Assembly (NCBI GenBank): GCA_013398615.1
Contig: VZSR01002395.1
Coordinates: forward strand, 10,252 to 74,251
From: Brachypodius melanocephalos
Taxonomy: Eukaryota; Chordata; Aves; Passeriformes; Pycnonotidae
DNA: 64,000 nt
Direction: 5' to 3'
The translations under genes were made by a program, and so were the position numbers. The notes beneath the pieces were generated by a model. That model did no database searches, had not been told where the DNA came from, and was given only the letters and a program-made list of their open reading frames with translations. Of the stretch, positions 9,304 through 21,855 are shown piece after piece. Each line of letters starts with the position of its first letter. Positions within the stretch are counted from its first letter, which is position 1.

Positions 9304-12300
9304 TCTTGTGGCAAATAAGATATCCAGTGTCACAGAAAAGCATTATTGCTTGTCTGTCACTGCATTGTTTCTCAACATCTGTTGTGAGTTTAAACACCCG
9401 TATATCCAACAAACACCAAGAACTTTCATTATTCCACAGCTGTTTTGAACAGAAAATGTCTTTTAGTGACATTTCAAGTGCAATAATCCTACTTGCATTG
9501 GTATGCATAGCTCACATGGTGTTTCACTTGTTTTCTGTCCAAAATAGCATTCCTTTTGCAAAATTTAGCTTTAGATACGGAGAAATACAAGGGTTTCAAA
9601 TGCCATTCACAGACTTCAAACTAACATCTCCCTTAGAGCTCTTGAGGAATTGGAAATGAAGCTTAGCTGTGAGTGCTTGAGTTATGGTTGTTGTTGCTGA
9701 GGTGGAGGGTTTAGCCCACTCAATCCTCAGTTCATCTGCCAAAAAACTGTCATTGACAACTTCCACTTTTTATTTCATTTCATCAGGAAAAAAATTATCT
9801 GAGTTATGAACCTATGATACATTTTAATTTGGAAATTTCACTGGAAAAAGACTGGAAAATCTATTTTGTAAAGTTCAGTTTGAATAGGTATATTCAGAAG
9901 GAGTCAATTCTAGCTGATAGTGCAGTGGAGCCTCTGAAAGGCTCCATTTAAGACCTAATAGACATGGCTCAAAAGATGTGGTATAAATTTAGCAAAAGAA
10001 GGTAACAACAGAGTGCAAAAATCTCAGATGGCACCAATGAGTTTATCCCTTCTGCACTCAGTGATGTGCAATCAGTCTGCAGCAGCACTAGTTCCCATGT
10101 GTTTATGTAATTGTGGGAACAAAATCTAATGGAGCTCCTGAAAGCAAAATTTAACCTTTTGTTAGTAATTTTTGTTTCCTCCCATTGCCAGTTTGGGTCA
10201 AGAAATTCAGACAGAACAAGAGCAGAAGCAGCTCTGGTATGAATATTAGCATTGCATATTACTATTGAATATGTGAAATACAGGAATGGAAACATTTCTA
10301 TTGTATATGTAGGTGTAAGTAATTTTTTTTTAAACTGGTTTTGACTGTTACATGTGCTTGCATATAAACATTACTTCATGTAAATCAAACCTCAGCTGCA
10401 TAAAGACAGTAACAAAGCTGCAAAGGGATGCTCCCTCCTCTCTTTCTAATCTTAATTTTGATCTTAAAAAAATACCTGGAAGTTAAATTTAAATCTTTTA
10501 ATTATTATGTCAGGAAGAAGAAAGAAACAAAAGAGCAAGTGATCTCCAGCCGCTTTCTTTCATCCCAAGTTTTGTTTAAAAACCTGAAGGTGATTCTCAC
10601 AGTATTGCCAAGTTGCCCTACTTCAAAGGGATGCCCAAGATTTATAGTATTGGTTCCCTGGAAACCCAGGCTGAGTCTCTTTTTTTAAATGCTGCCTTCA
10701 TTTGGTTACTGAAGATCTTCTCTATCTATACAGTACATAAATTTAGATAAAGAATCTACATGCTTATTTTAGATATACCTCCCATTCTGTTATAGCTTGA
10801 TTACTTTTGATAAGTACTGCTAGAGCAGAACCTCAAAAGCAGTCAGTGTCTTACTCATCTTCTTCTGAGTTGTCAGAAAATGCATTTAGTCTAAATATCT
10901 ATCCTCAGCCCACCATTCCAGAGCTGCCCATAACAGGACATGTTTTTCCAGTTCTTTATTTTAAAAGGGGATGTTTTCTGTTAAATCCCTTCCATGCGAC
11001 TCACAGCACTATGACCTGAAGCAAATGTTTGTCTCCTGTTTCGTGAGAGGGGCTGACTTGTGGGAGAAAGCAAACCCCAGAAAAGAGAGACCTGTATGTC
11101 TTGCAAAAGTAACTGTAACATATTTTTATTTTTGTCCCACTGCCAGGATGTAAACCTATCTAAATAGAGCCTGCACAGATTCTGACATAGGTACATTCAT
11201 TACTTACAATGTGGGTATTGGAACTTTTGTCTCCTAGTCCAAAACTTACTGTAGTGAATTTCACAAAACTGAGTAAATGGGCTGAATTCAACAGCTCCTG
11301 AAAAATTGGGTAGAGCATCTTTTTGTGCATGAGGGCAGGAAACACTTTTAGAAATTGCTACCTTTGCCTTTCTGCAGTATTGTACTCAGGGCATCTCTGG
11401 GAAGTGCAAACCTTCCTGTTGGCAAAAATACTCTTGTGATTGTTCAGCAGCAAACCAAGGGGAAAACAAGTCCTGGCATAAATAATAACAGCCCTAGCTC
11501 TGCAGGGGCTGGAGCTGAGCAGGGTTTTGTCCTTGGCTGCAGTTTCAGGCTTTCCCTTGCTGCCCTGGACACTCACTGTTTGAAACAGTGACCTGCAGGT
11601 TGGGTTTGGCAGCCAGGGCTTTCCATGGCCCCACTGCCAGCCAGGAGGAGGGCAGTTTCCCAGCTTTCTTGGCCACTCTGAGCAGCTCTGCAGCTCTCTG
11701 CCTGTGCTTTCCAACACAGCTCCAGTGTGCTGGCTGGGGGGTGTCTGCATCTATCCCCAGGCTTCTCTTGGGAAATGGCCCAGCTAATTTTAGAAGCAAA
11801 AACAATCAAAAGAGACCAATTTCAAATGCAGCCAGAGTACCTCCCCTCTAATCATCACTGAAATCTGATTGATGCTAAAGCCTTTCCTTAGCAGAATGTT
11901 TATTGCTCTTGAAGGGGGTGGGGAGAAAAACAACACAGTAGATCTTTTACGAGGCAGACATAAGTGAACAGAAGCTCTTTAAATATGAACTTGTGGGAAC
12001 CGGCAGACTGATGCAATATATCACGGGGACAGAAAGGCCAGACGGCAGCTTTCTGAGTACATGGCATAAAATCAGATGGGGAGAAAAGAAACTATGGTAC
12101 TTTTGGCCTAACACAACCTGAGGAAAATTACTGGCTGTTGTGTGGCTCTTGCATGATTGTTTCAGGCATATCATGTTCTGCAGTGATTAAAATACAACTT
12201 CTGGTGACAGCAGGAACCCAGATGCCCTTCTGAATTGTGCAAAGTGCGACAGTTGTTCCTTCAATCCAGGTCATGTTTCAGAATATGCTTCAGCAACTTC

Positions 12301-15300
12301 TTTTTATTTAATTTGATTCCTATATTGTTGTACTGAATGAAAACACAGGAGACACAAAATCTTGCTGCAATATTCTGTTTATAATGGTAAAGGTCACCTG
12401 TTGTCAGGGTCTGTGGGTGTTGTACAAATTCACACCGTGTCAGAAAGGTAAGGAAGACAAAATCAAAAGTATGCACATGTTTAAATCTTTCATCTAAACT
12501 CTGCAGCACAAATTGAATTTTTTTTCCGTGAAGCGGTGCCTGAGAAAGTATTTTGCTCCAGGAGAAGAACTAATGCTATTTTTATTATTTTCCTAGCAGG
12601 ATTACCAATGAAGGCTCTTCTCTTCCTTGCTGACTACAGGAGCCTGGGGCATGAAGCAAGTCCTAAAGAGAGGGAATCTCATCCATTTTCTGGTGTCTGC
12701 TTCTCAATAGACCTTTACCATGTTCCTTTTCACAGAGGGTGGGGTGTTTTCGCCCTGAGTATTTTGTCTTATTTGAGTCTTACATAACTATTACTAGACT
12801 TGAAAATGTTACTTAGCTGCAGGCATGAGCAACAGACTTTAACCTAAATACAGTAGGCCTGAAACTGATATATTTGAACCCAACTTTAAATGCTCACATT
12901 TTGGGCTGTATAATATAGCTCAAGTTAAAAGATGGTGCATTATTTGGAATTGTACATACATTTCTCCTCTGATTGCTGCATGTGGAAGAACCAATTCTCC
13001 CTTATTTTTTTGTAGGATGGTACTTCTTGGTCTTCCTTGTAGCTTCAGAAAAAGAGCAGTTTTTCTCTGTACAAAATATCTGCCACAAACCTAGCGCCAT
13101 TTCAGAACATTTTGTTACAACTAATTGTGCCTCAAATGCCATCTTTGGGAAGATTTTTTTTCTCTCTTTAATCTGGGCTAAAATGAAGGCTGGTGAGTAA
13201 TTTCTTTCATGATTTAAGTTCTCAGAGCACAGCTGATAAGAGCAGCAGCAGTCATGTAATGTACAACTTGTTACAACTCTCTGCTCTAGTGGGTTTTACC
13301 AAGCTCTTGCCAGAGATCTTGGTGGGAACAGATGAGCCTGTGATAAAGGCTTTTGACAAATCCAACCAGGAACACTTTTGGAGAAATGTAGGACCTTTTT
13401 GAGGATGTATGTGAAGATCTAATGTGAGGCACGGAGGTGAGAGCCCTAAGCAAGGAAACTGCTCCATTGTTTGTGCTCTTAAAATTACTTTAGGGCTCAA
13501 GCCACTTCTGAGCCAAAATCAGATATTAGAACCTCAGTCAGAACTATTTTGAGAAATTTGAATACTTCATTGTAACCACATGTTTGGCCATGATAGGATG
13601 TGTGGCCACAATTCAAAGAAATTGTAAATACTGCCATTTATCCCAATTATTGTTCCCATGCTGTGTATAAACTTCAAAGAGAAACAATTTCTTAATAGTT
13701 TGTATGCTGCTATAAATAATATTTGTCTTGATTGCATACTGAGAAAAGAATAGCATTCCATGAGTCATACTTATTGTGGGGTCTGTGGACAAAGCTCTCA
13801 AGGCTTTATGAGCTTCCACAATGTGCAAAAGCCTTAAGGTTCAACAATCTTCCTTCCTCCAGCAATAAATTAAAGGCAGATCAAAACACTTTGACACGAG
13901 TAACTGAATTTGCTTTAAGAAGCACCTTGGTACTAAGTTGCTCTCAGATTCAAATGGAGGAAAGTAAAACCTCCTCCTTATGGGTAAGATGAAGGACAAC
14001 CTTTGTCCAGAAATTTCTTGCGTTTGATTGGTGTTATTATTCAATGAGGTGGAGGTAATGTGTACACTGAATGCTGTAATGCATAACTGCCAAGACTGGT
14101 TTGGGAGTTTTTAATTATTTGCTTGCAATTAAACCTACTCAAGAGAAGTGACATCTAGCCATCATTTATTGCAAGTGACACAAATCCTGCTCTGTTACAA
14201 CTCTAGTCCTGTTGAACTCCATGGCAGCAGAGAGAAAAATTTGACCCTTTTTATTACAATTTACAACTTTGAGCCAAATTGCCAAATAAGATGCCTCAAT
14301 ACCATTTTGATCATTTTATATTTCTCTTGTATGAGAATGATTCTATGTAGAAATTCCAATGGGAGTTTATATTTTGTAAAATTACCTCAAACCTGAAAAG
14401 ACAGTGATTTTGAGGTGTGCAGTTCCTTGCCTACAGAATTATCTTCTGCAAATAAGTAGCTTTGAGTGGTCTGAGGAAGCAGAGTTGCATTTTTTTTCTG
14501 TCCTGTGTAAATGTCAAGAGATGTGAAGTTCACTGGATGCATCTCAATGTTTTACCAGGCCTGGCTTAGTTGGAAGATTTGTGGCAGTATTGTTCATTTT
14601 GTCTGAACAAGAACTAAAATAATAAGCCAGCCTCTGTGACAGAGCACAGCTTTATTTTCAGTGCCCATCTGATAGGAGAGAGAAGCAATCAGAGCCACAG
14701 TAAGGATGGGATCACCAGGAAGCGATTGAATAAAGTTCTTTGAAGAAATTTCCTGTCTTCAGATACTTCATCCAGAAATCTCTCCGCATTTTGCAATGGC
14801 TCTGAGGGAAGCATATGATGCACTGACAGACACTGGATAATCTTCTGACTGACCAGATCTATTCCATGACATTGTCAAAGAGCCCAGTAAATACATATGG
14901 GAATCATTTCCATTTGTGTGCAAAACTAAATATAACTGACCTTTTAATACACTTCTGCAGACAATCACGTCTGTGAACTTTGCATCCACAGAGATTGCAT
15001 TCAGATTGCCTCAAAAGCTATGTCCAGACTTAGAAGATTAAATGAAACTCTGAAGTTTTAAAACTTTTTTTCACCCTTTTGAGAATGAGGTTCTCTTGAA
15101 AAGCCTTGGTTTGTTGGTTCATCCCCAGCTTTGGAGTTTCTTGTCCCCACAATGCTTCGAATTTCTGCTTTGCTAAAATATAACAGTGTCTCATTCCTTT
15201 CAAGTTGAAGATTAGAGAGAATGATGCTATGTTACTGAAGAATATATTTTGAATTTGTCTTTCATTAGACTTTTACATATGAAAGTACTATAAAAATAGT

Positions 15301-18079
15301 AATTTGTCCTATATGATACACTCAGGAAGGAAATGCAAGATTTAAGATTTCTAGGTGACAGCACTGACATGACGGATTGTGCTACCAGTGTTTCAGGAAC
15401 TATTTAAACAAAATAAACACTGAAAATGGATGGCTGCAAAGGAACTGCAGTATCTCAGAAACTCCATGCTTACAAACGGAGCAGCTCTTGCACCCTTTTC
15501 CCTCTCTGCTTTTGCAGAATTTGCAATAGTTTTTGTAGGACTTCATGAGGACTCCTCCTGCTGCCTTCTTTTTACTGTCTCTAAGTATGACCTTACTTTA
15601 CATACTTGACAAATGTCAGACGAACTATAGGGAAATATTTGATTACATGGGAGATCTGCTCTTAGGGCTGGTGGTTTTTGTTGAACTGCACTGTTAGGTC
15701 TATGAAAGAGCAAGATACTCAAGTACAAACCTCTCCAATGTATAACTTGTTTACAAATACTGAGTGCCTGTTTCCATGGCATCTTAGCTAACATTATGGG
15801 TGATGGGGGAGGGCAGTGTTCAGTCTCTCATGAGTTATAAGCATTTTCTTGCAAGGGATCAGGATTTTCCACCATCAAGAAATCAAAATCTTTTTATTGT
15901 TGTGGGGTAGGACATACTGGCAGCAACTAAAATTAGTGCTAGAACAGTAAACAAAGGTTGATTTTGTCCATTTTTCACAGGCATTCATCCAAACCAAACC
16001 ATTTCAGGTTCAGGCTGGTTGGAGTAGCTGAATGCAGACACAGAGATGCTAATTAAGGACAAGATGAAGTAATGAGTAAGTCACTTTTCTGTATCTGTCC
16101 TTCTCTAAGAAACACACTCGTCTCTGTAAAAATTCAGATTAATCTCAGTAGAAGACAAATACATGTATTTACAAGCCTTGAGTAACCAACCTGATCCCTG
16201 TGATGCAAAAAATGAAAATAAGGATTTTTAAGAAAAAATTAGCTATTAAGTTCTTGTGAGTATTATTCAAATATAAAATACATACAGTGGTGGGACATGT
16301 TAGACTCTTAAATTGTCAAATTTAAATCTAGTAAATGTTAAATGATCAACAATTTGTCAATATAATCTCCTAAGTAAGTCTGAAGGATTAGTGATGATCT
16401 CTTAGCTAAAGTTGTCTTCTACATTGTAGAACATTTGCCAATTAACTAATTTACTAGAGATTATTGGTCAGTGGTTATTTTAAGGGTTGCTGAGACCATC
16501 TGCTGTGCTGACTAACAAGAGCTTTAGCATTTTGAAAGTTATGACTTTAGAAGTGAATGCTGTGAATTCTCCTAAAGATTAATAACTAAAATATGTATAT
16601 ATTTCTGGAGGACAAAACAGGGACTATTTGATTTTCACTGAAACTAATATAAATGGCATGGGTTTGTACAAAATGCAAGTTTTTATTTTTCTTGGTCACA
16701 AAATGTACCAGCTGATGATAAAGAAAGTTGAGAAAAAAACCACCTCTATAGTTTTCAGATTTCATATTATTTACATGAAAACCAGTATGGAAGTTTTTCC
16801 TGTAGGGGAGCATAAGGGATTGTATTACAAAATCTATTCTCAGAACATTGTTTTTGACTGAAATTTGTATGATGAGGTTGAATAGAGCTTTCAGCTGGTT
16901 GAGGTATTTTTATTTCTTGCCTAGAGGAGAGCAGAGGGAGGAGGAGATGAAGATGCAGGAGAGGACAAGAATTTGTCAGTATATTTAAAGAGCTCATAGA
17001 AATCAAGTGCATCGTGTCCTGGTCTTTCAGTTTGAAGATGAGGATAAAATATGGGGTCAGAACAGAGAAAGGGTAAGGGAAGCCAAACCCATTGTGAGCA
17101 ACTATGTCTCCAAATACAGAATAGTTTAATTGTCTGTCCTTGTTAGGCCTGTTTTCTAAATGTAAAAATAGCCAAGATTATTCTTTAATCAACACTTGCT
17201 AATTATGATCTGGCAGTCACCTGTGCTGAGCATCCTGCATGTCTGTGCTGTTTGCGTGGTCTCAGATTTATGAGTTTTCCTGAATGCCTCCTGGACAGCT
17301 TGGAGGAAGGCCACTGTTCTTTTAGGCACATAAATAAATATCAGTTGTGGTAATGACAAAACCAAAACTTGGATTGTGCCCTTTACCTCCTCTCCACCGT
17401 GGAAATACCATTCTCCACTTTACCATTCTCCACTGTGGAAATACCATTATATATTGACCTTGTTTGATTAAAATACTTCAAACTGATGTTTGCCAAACTC
17501 TGAGATTTAGACCATGCTGGTCTAGAAGGTGCTGTCCTCCATTGCTTTTGAGGGGAAAACTGTCCAGTGATTCACAAAGTATTTTAAGTGTTGCTAGTCA
17601 GTCCAAAAGAATTCTGCCTAGTCCTTTAGATTACTGTTTTCACATAATGTGATAATGTTTCAGTGCTCCTCCCATTTATACTGTCCTTAATCTTTTTTAT
17701 GTAATTAAATAAATTGTTGTTTCTCTAGGTGTTTAAAAATAGAGAAATAATTTCGTGCTTACAGGCAATTATTAGCATAATTGGGCCAAACTTAATTGAA
17801 TGTCTATCTGTATCATTCTACTAGTTTTGATGCCTTAAGTTTTAGCTTTCATATTTTTCAGATTCTGTACTGCATTAGTATATAACGCTGAACTTCATAT
17901 AAAATGTTAGCAAGTTCTCTTCACAGTGTAGTTAGCTCAAACAATCCTTTTCCAGCCTTAAAACCAAGGACACCATTGCAGTTTCAGGCCCAAAAAGTAT
18001 AAACAACAGTGAATTGAGGAGAGCAATTTGGGAGGATAGGACTTCATAATCTGAAGCTGTAATTGGACAATTAACCTCA
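9304..18079. other. AT-rich intergenic sequence
   Basis: Unique-looking DNA without a gene I can support. A somewhat GC-richer patch lies at 11,480-11,760. Around 17,690-17,830 the sequence has several homeodomain-type ATTA cores and looks like a candidate conserved noncoding element, but nothing here proves it. Confidence 0.55.
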
Positions 18080-19042
18080 TGTCTTGGTTTGAAAGACAGG
18101 TATCTGGACAATTCAAATCCCCTCCCTCCAGATTATTATAATTTAGACAAAAAAGGCAATTAAAGGGGCTTTTTTTTTTTTCAGGCAGAGTTATGGGAAT
18201 AGGAAATAACAGCTCTTTACTAGTATGTATAACAAAGCAAACAACAAAAAACAACTACAGCATTAACAACCAAACAGTAGTACCAAGAACCCTGAAAGCC
18301 TTTCCTCCCAAAACCCAGGATGGTTTGGTCTCGATGGCTCGGTGGTCTCGGTGGCTCTGGCACGGAGCTGGAAACAGTAGGCTGATACTACGGGCTGGTA
18401 GCTGGGAACGGCAGGATGCCCAGGCAGGGCAGGGAGGAGGTGCAGGTCACACTGTAGCAAAGAGAGCAGTGCCAAAGAAAAGCCGCGGTGGCCCAGCAGG
18501 GCTGGCTCTTCTCCAGCTGGGCAGGTGAGGAGCTCAGAATTCCCAGGCACACGAGCAGACGGCGGTAGACTTTCCTGGGACTGGTGCTCTTTCCGGTGAC
18601 AGCAGAACAGCCTCTGTGTCCTCTCCAAATGAGTGCCCCTAGAGCCAGAAGAAAAAGCTTTCTCCTGCTCTGCCTTTTACCTGACCGATCCTCTCCCCTT
18701 CCCACTGAGAGCAACCCTTTTTGTATTGGTTAATGACTCTTGAGTACTGGTCAAACTTGTCTCTTAGTAACCATGGGAAAAACAAATTCCTTAAGCAAAA
18801 AGGAAAAAGGAAAAAAACCAAACACCTAACCCCCAACACCCCAATATGTAAATGGACCAATATTTATAAAAATGTGAAAACTCACAACCCCTGGTCCATC
18901 TTGGGTGGAGTCATGGCCAGGCTCTTGTACTGCCCAAGGTGTATCCTGTGAAGGTCTTTTTAATAAATACCTACTTTATTCTTTTAATACTGTCTTACTT
19001 CTGTTCTAGGTAGCCTCTCATGGCATCAGTTTCTGTGAAAAA
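18080..19042 (+). mobile_element. Solo LTR of an endogenous retrovirus
   Basis: The block starts TGTCTTGGTTTGAAAGACAGG, a start I recognise from abundant passerine retroviral LTRs, and continues with the family's AATTATAAT-like and AATAACAGCTCTTTACTAG-like phrases. A TATA-like TTTATAAAAATG is near 18,863 and a poly(A) signal AATAAA at 18,962-18,967, in the order U3-R-U5 for plus orientation. The 7-base direct repeat AACCTCA (18,073-18,079 and 19,043-19,049) flanks it like a target duplication. The 3' end in an A run rather than CA is unusual, so that boundary is uncertain. No gag, pol or env sequence adjoins it. Confidence 0.7.
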
Positions 19043-21830
19043 AACCTCATTTGAACTTGTAATTGAACTGAAACTCTGCTAATTAAAAGCAGCCTATGAC
19101 CCATGAACAATAGACGTGCCATTATACATGTTTATAATGTCCTCTGAAATGGAATAAGAAATTAAATGAGAAAATGTCTGGGGGGAGGAAAATACTGCAT
19201 TATCTCTGTATATTGTATTGTCATCTTTAAAAATTACTCTGAAGGAAGAATGAATCATTTTGGAAACAGAGAATGTAATGAAATATCCATGGAAGTTCTG
19301 AAAACTCGATGGTTGCAGCGACTGCTATAAATAGGTTTCCATAAGCTCAATAAGGGATTTCAGTGAAATGTCCAGGCGCTGATTTGTCATTAAATGTGTT
19401 GGGAGATAGGATTGCCTGAGGCTGAGCTACTGGAATACTTAAGAATTCTTAAGCCACAACAAGTATTACAGTGTGATCCTTATTTTGGCTACCATTGCCC
19501 CTCCTGCATCTCTTCTTTCCCACATCCTCTTGTTTGTAACTTCTCCTTGTGCATTGCAGAGTAGTAGGAACGTATGCACCTATTGTACCTGTATGCTTGA
19601 TTAAAGCAAATGATACCAGAGGGACAGTCAGAAGAATGCTTTCATAATGGTAAAATATTCCCAGGAAGAGAAAAAGTAATCCCTGTGAAATTACTCTGTT
19701 TCTAAAAGAAAGAACAACTAATTAGGCTCAAATGGTTCTTCTCAGAGATGAGCCGGTCATGGAGCTCATCCATCATTTCCACCAACATCATGGCAACAGG
19801 AGTTGTGGAAAGAAATGCTCAATTACAAGTTTTCTGATCTTGCCCTGTGGCTTTGTGCCAGTAATCCTGCTATTAGGATTAAGATTTTGCTTCAGCTTTG
19901 GTCTTTCTAACTCTGTCATGCAGTGAGAGGGACACTTGTAAACACAGATGTAGCGTCCCACTCACACGAGTATCAGTAACTGCACAAAATACTTTATGGG
20001 ACTAGTCAGTTTTCTTTTCTCTCCCTCAGCTTGAAAAGTTCTGGTATTTCTTGGTCTCTGTTGTTCTATACTATTTATAACCTGTAGCTACCCAGATCAG
20101 CTCACTGTAGCTCCCTTGCTACATTAGAAGAGTGTTATTGTTGTCTTTCTGTCTAAAATTACCCTAGTGTGCTTTATCTTCTCAGTTTCCTCTTATTATT
20201 CTCCCTCATATCATTGTTCTTAATGCTATTTCTAAATGTAATGTATTGGTTTCCTGTGTTTTGATTATTAAGATGATAAATGTTTTAAGATCCTCTGTCA
20301 TTTATTACCTATATTGTGTCTCTCTTACAAGACAATTGCTACCCTGAATTTGAGGGCTGAATCACAAGCCTAATAACTCCAGAACAGCAATCTAACAACC
20401 CTGTGTTCTTTATTTTATTACTTCATTTCCAAGGTGCTGGTAACAAAGGACTATTTGTTTTCCAGTAACAGTGAGATGATGGTTTGTTTTTACCTCTCTG
20501 AAACCAACATCTAGTCAGTGTCTGTCAGAGAAGCCCCTAAAAAGAAGCTGCTGTAACAAAAATATTTGTCTTATTTAATTTGCTTTAGCTCATAACTCAG
20601 ATATGTGCAATGCCTGAAAGCTTCAGGTCCATAACTATGCTACTTTTTTACCATTCAAGCTTCAGAGTCAAATGATTCAAAGTCAAAAGTTGACTGCAGC
20701 TCATGAGTTAATGAGGTGTAAGGTCTTTAAGCTTATGAAACCAGTGTTGTTTTCCTACACAGAACTCCAAGCCAGCCTAGGTTTACTCAAGCTTGTAAAC
20801 TGTCACATGCTTTGATTTAAAAGGGAATAGTTTGCACTTTTGCTTGCTTAGAGCCAACTTTGAGTTGGTGAGAACACACACCTCTGTTGCTGAGGGAGCC
20901 TGCTGCCCCAAGGGCAATGCCCTCATTGCAATGTATAAACCTTGTCTTTGACTCCAGCTGAGTGTCTCATGTTCCTCTGATTCTGCTGATGTGCTGCAGT
21001 TAAACTTCCCTGGAGAAAGGCAGCCAAGGCTTGGCCTGCAGAATTGTCTAGTCCTTGGGGAGATTGGAGAGGAAAGGGGCATGTGAGTGACTGAAGGCCT
21101 GTAAAAATCTGGGGATGTGGAGAGAAATGGAGCTAAGAAAAAGAAAACTGGTGAAGGGCATGGACCACAAGAGTGAGGAGAGGTGGACACTGCTCCCTGT
21201 GAGCTTGGCATCCCAAATTCTCCTGCTGGAGTTGGGGGCTGGTATGCCTACACCCTTTGTCTGAAGGGTAGTGTGGGCAGTGCTGAACTCAGTGCAGCTA
21301 AAGCCCTGCTTAAGGATGTCATCTAAAGAGCCAAAACAAAAGCTAACCCAGCCCACATGTTGGAACATGACGGGATACCACTGACTTGAGTGGAATTTCA
21401 CTCCAGCGGAGGCTTACTCCAGTCATGATCCTATATATGGAAAGATAAACATGAATGTCTGCTTGCATCCCAAAAGCAAGTTTTTCAAGGGAGATAAGGC
21501 AAGAGAAAGTAAATATAAGTCATTCTATAGACCAGGATGCCAGCTGACCTCGTGTTTTGTCAGCTTACTTCCCAATATTTGCTCTGCTGAAAGGAAAACT
21601 TGAGTATTTCTTTGCAATGTTTGTGAATGGATTGCATGTTCATCTTTATGCTTGTCTGTCTCAGCTCTGTAAACAAGATAAGGAGTGATTTACATGGGCA
21701 TGCTGAGCAACACCCTGGCTGCTCCCACTGCAGCCCAGCCAGGAGCAGGGCCAGAGCAACAGTGCACAGCGCACAGTGTGTGAAAAGATCTGCAGGGAGC
21801 TGAGGGTGTTTATCCATCCATAAAGAGAAC
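19043..21830. other. Intergenic sequence
   Basis: No gene or repeat recognised. The longest open frame (minus strand, 20,783-21,211) is 142 codons of Ser/Pro/Cys-rich low-information sequence with no domain and is not called. Confidence 0.55.
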
Positions 21831-21831
21831 A

Positions 21832-21855
21832 GGTGTGTGTGTGTGTGTGTGTGTG
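21832..21855 (+). repeat. GT dinucleotide microsatellite
   Basis: About eleven GT units in a row, uninterrupted. Confidence 0.95.
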
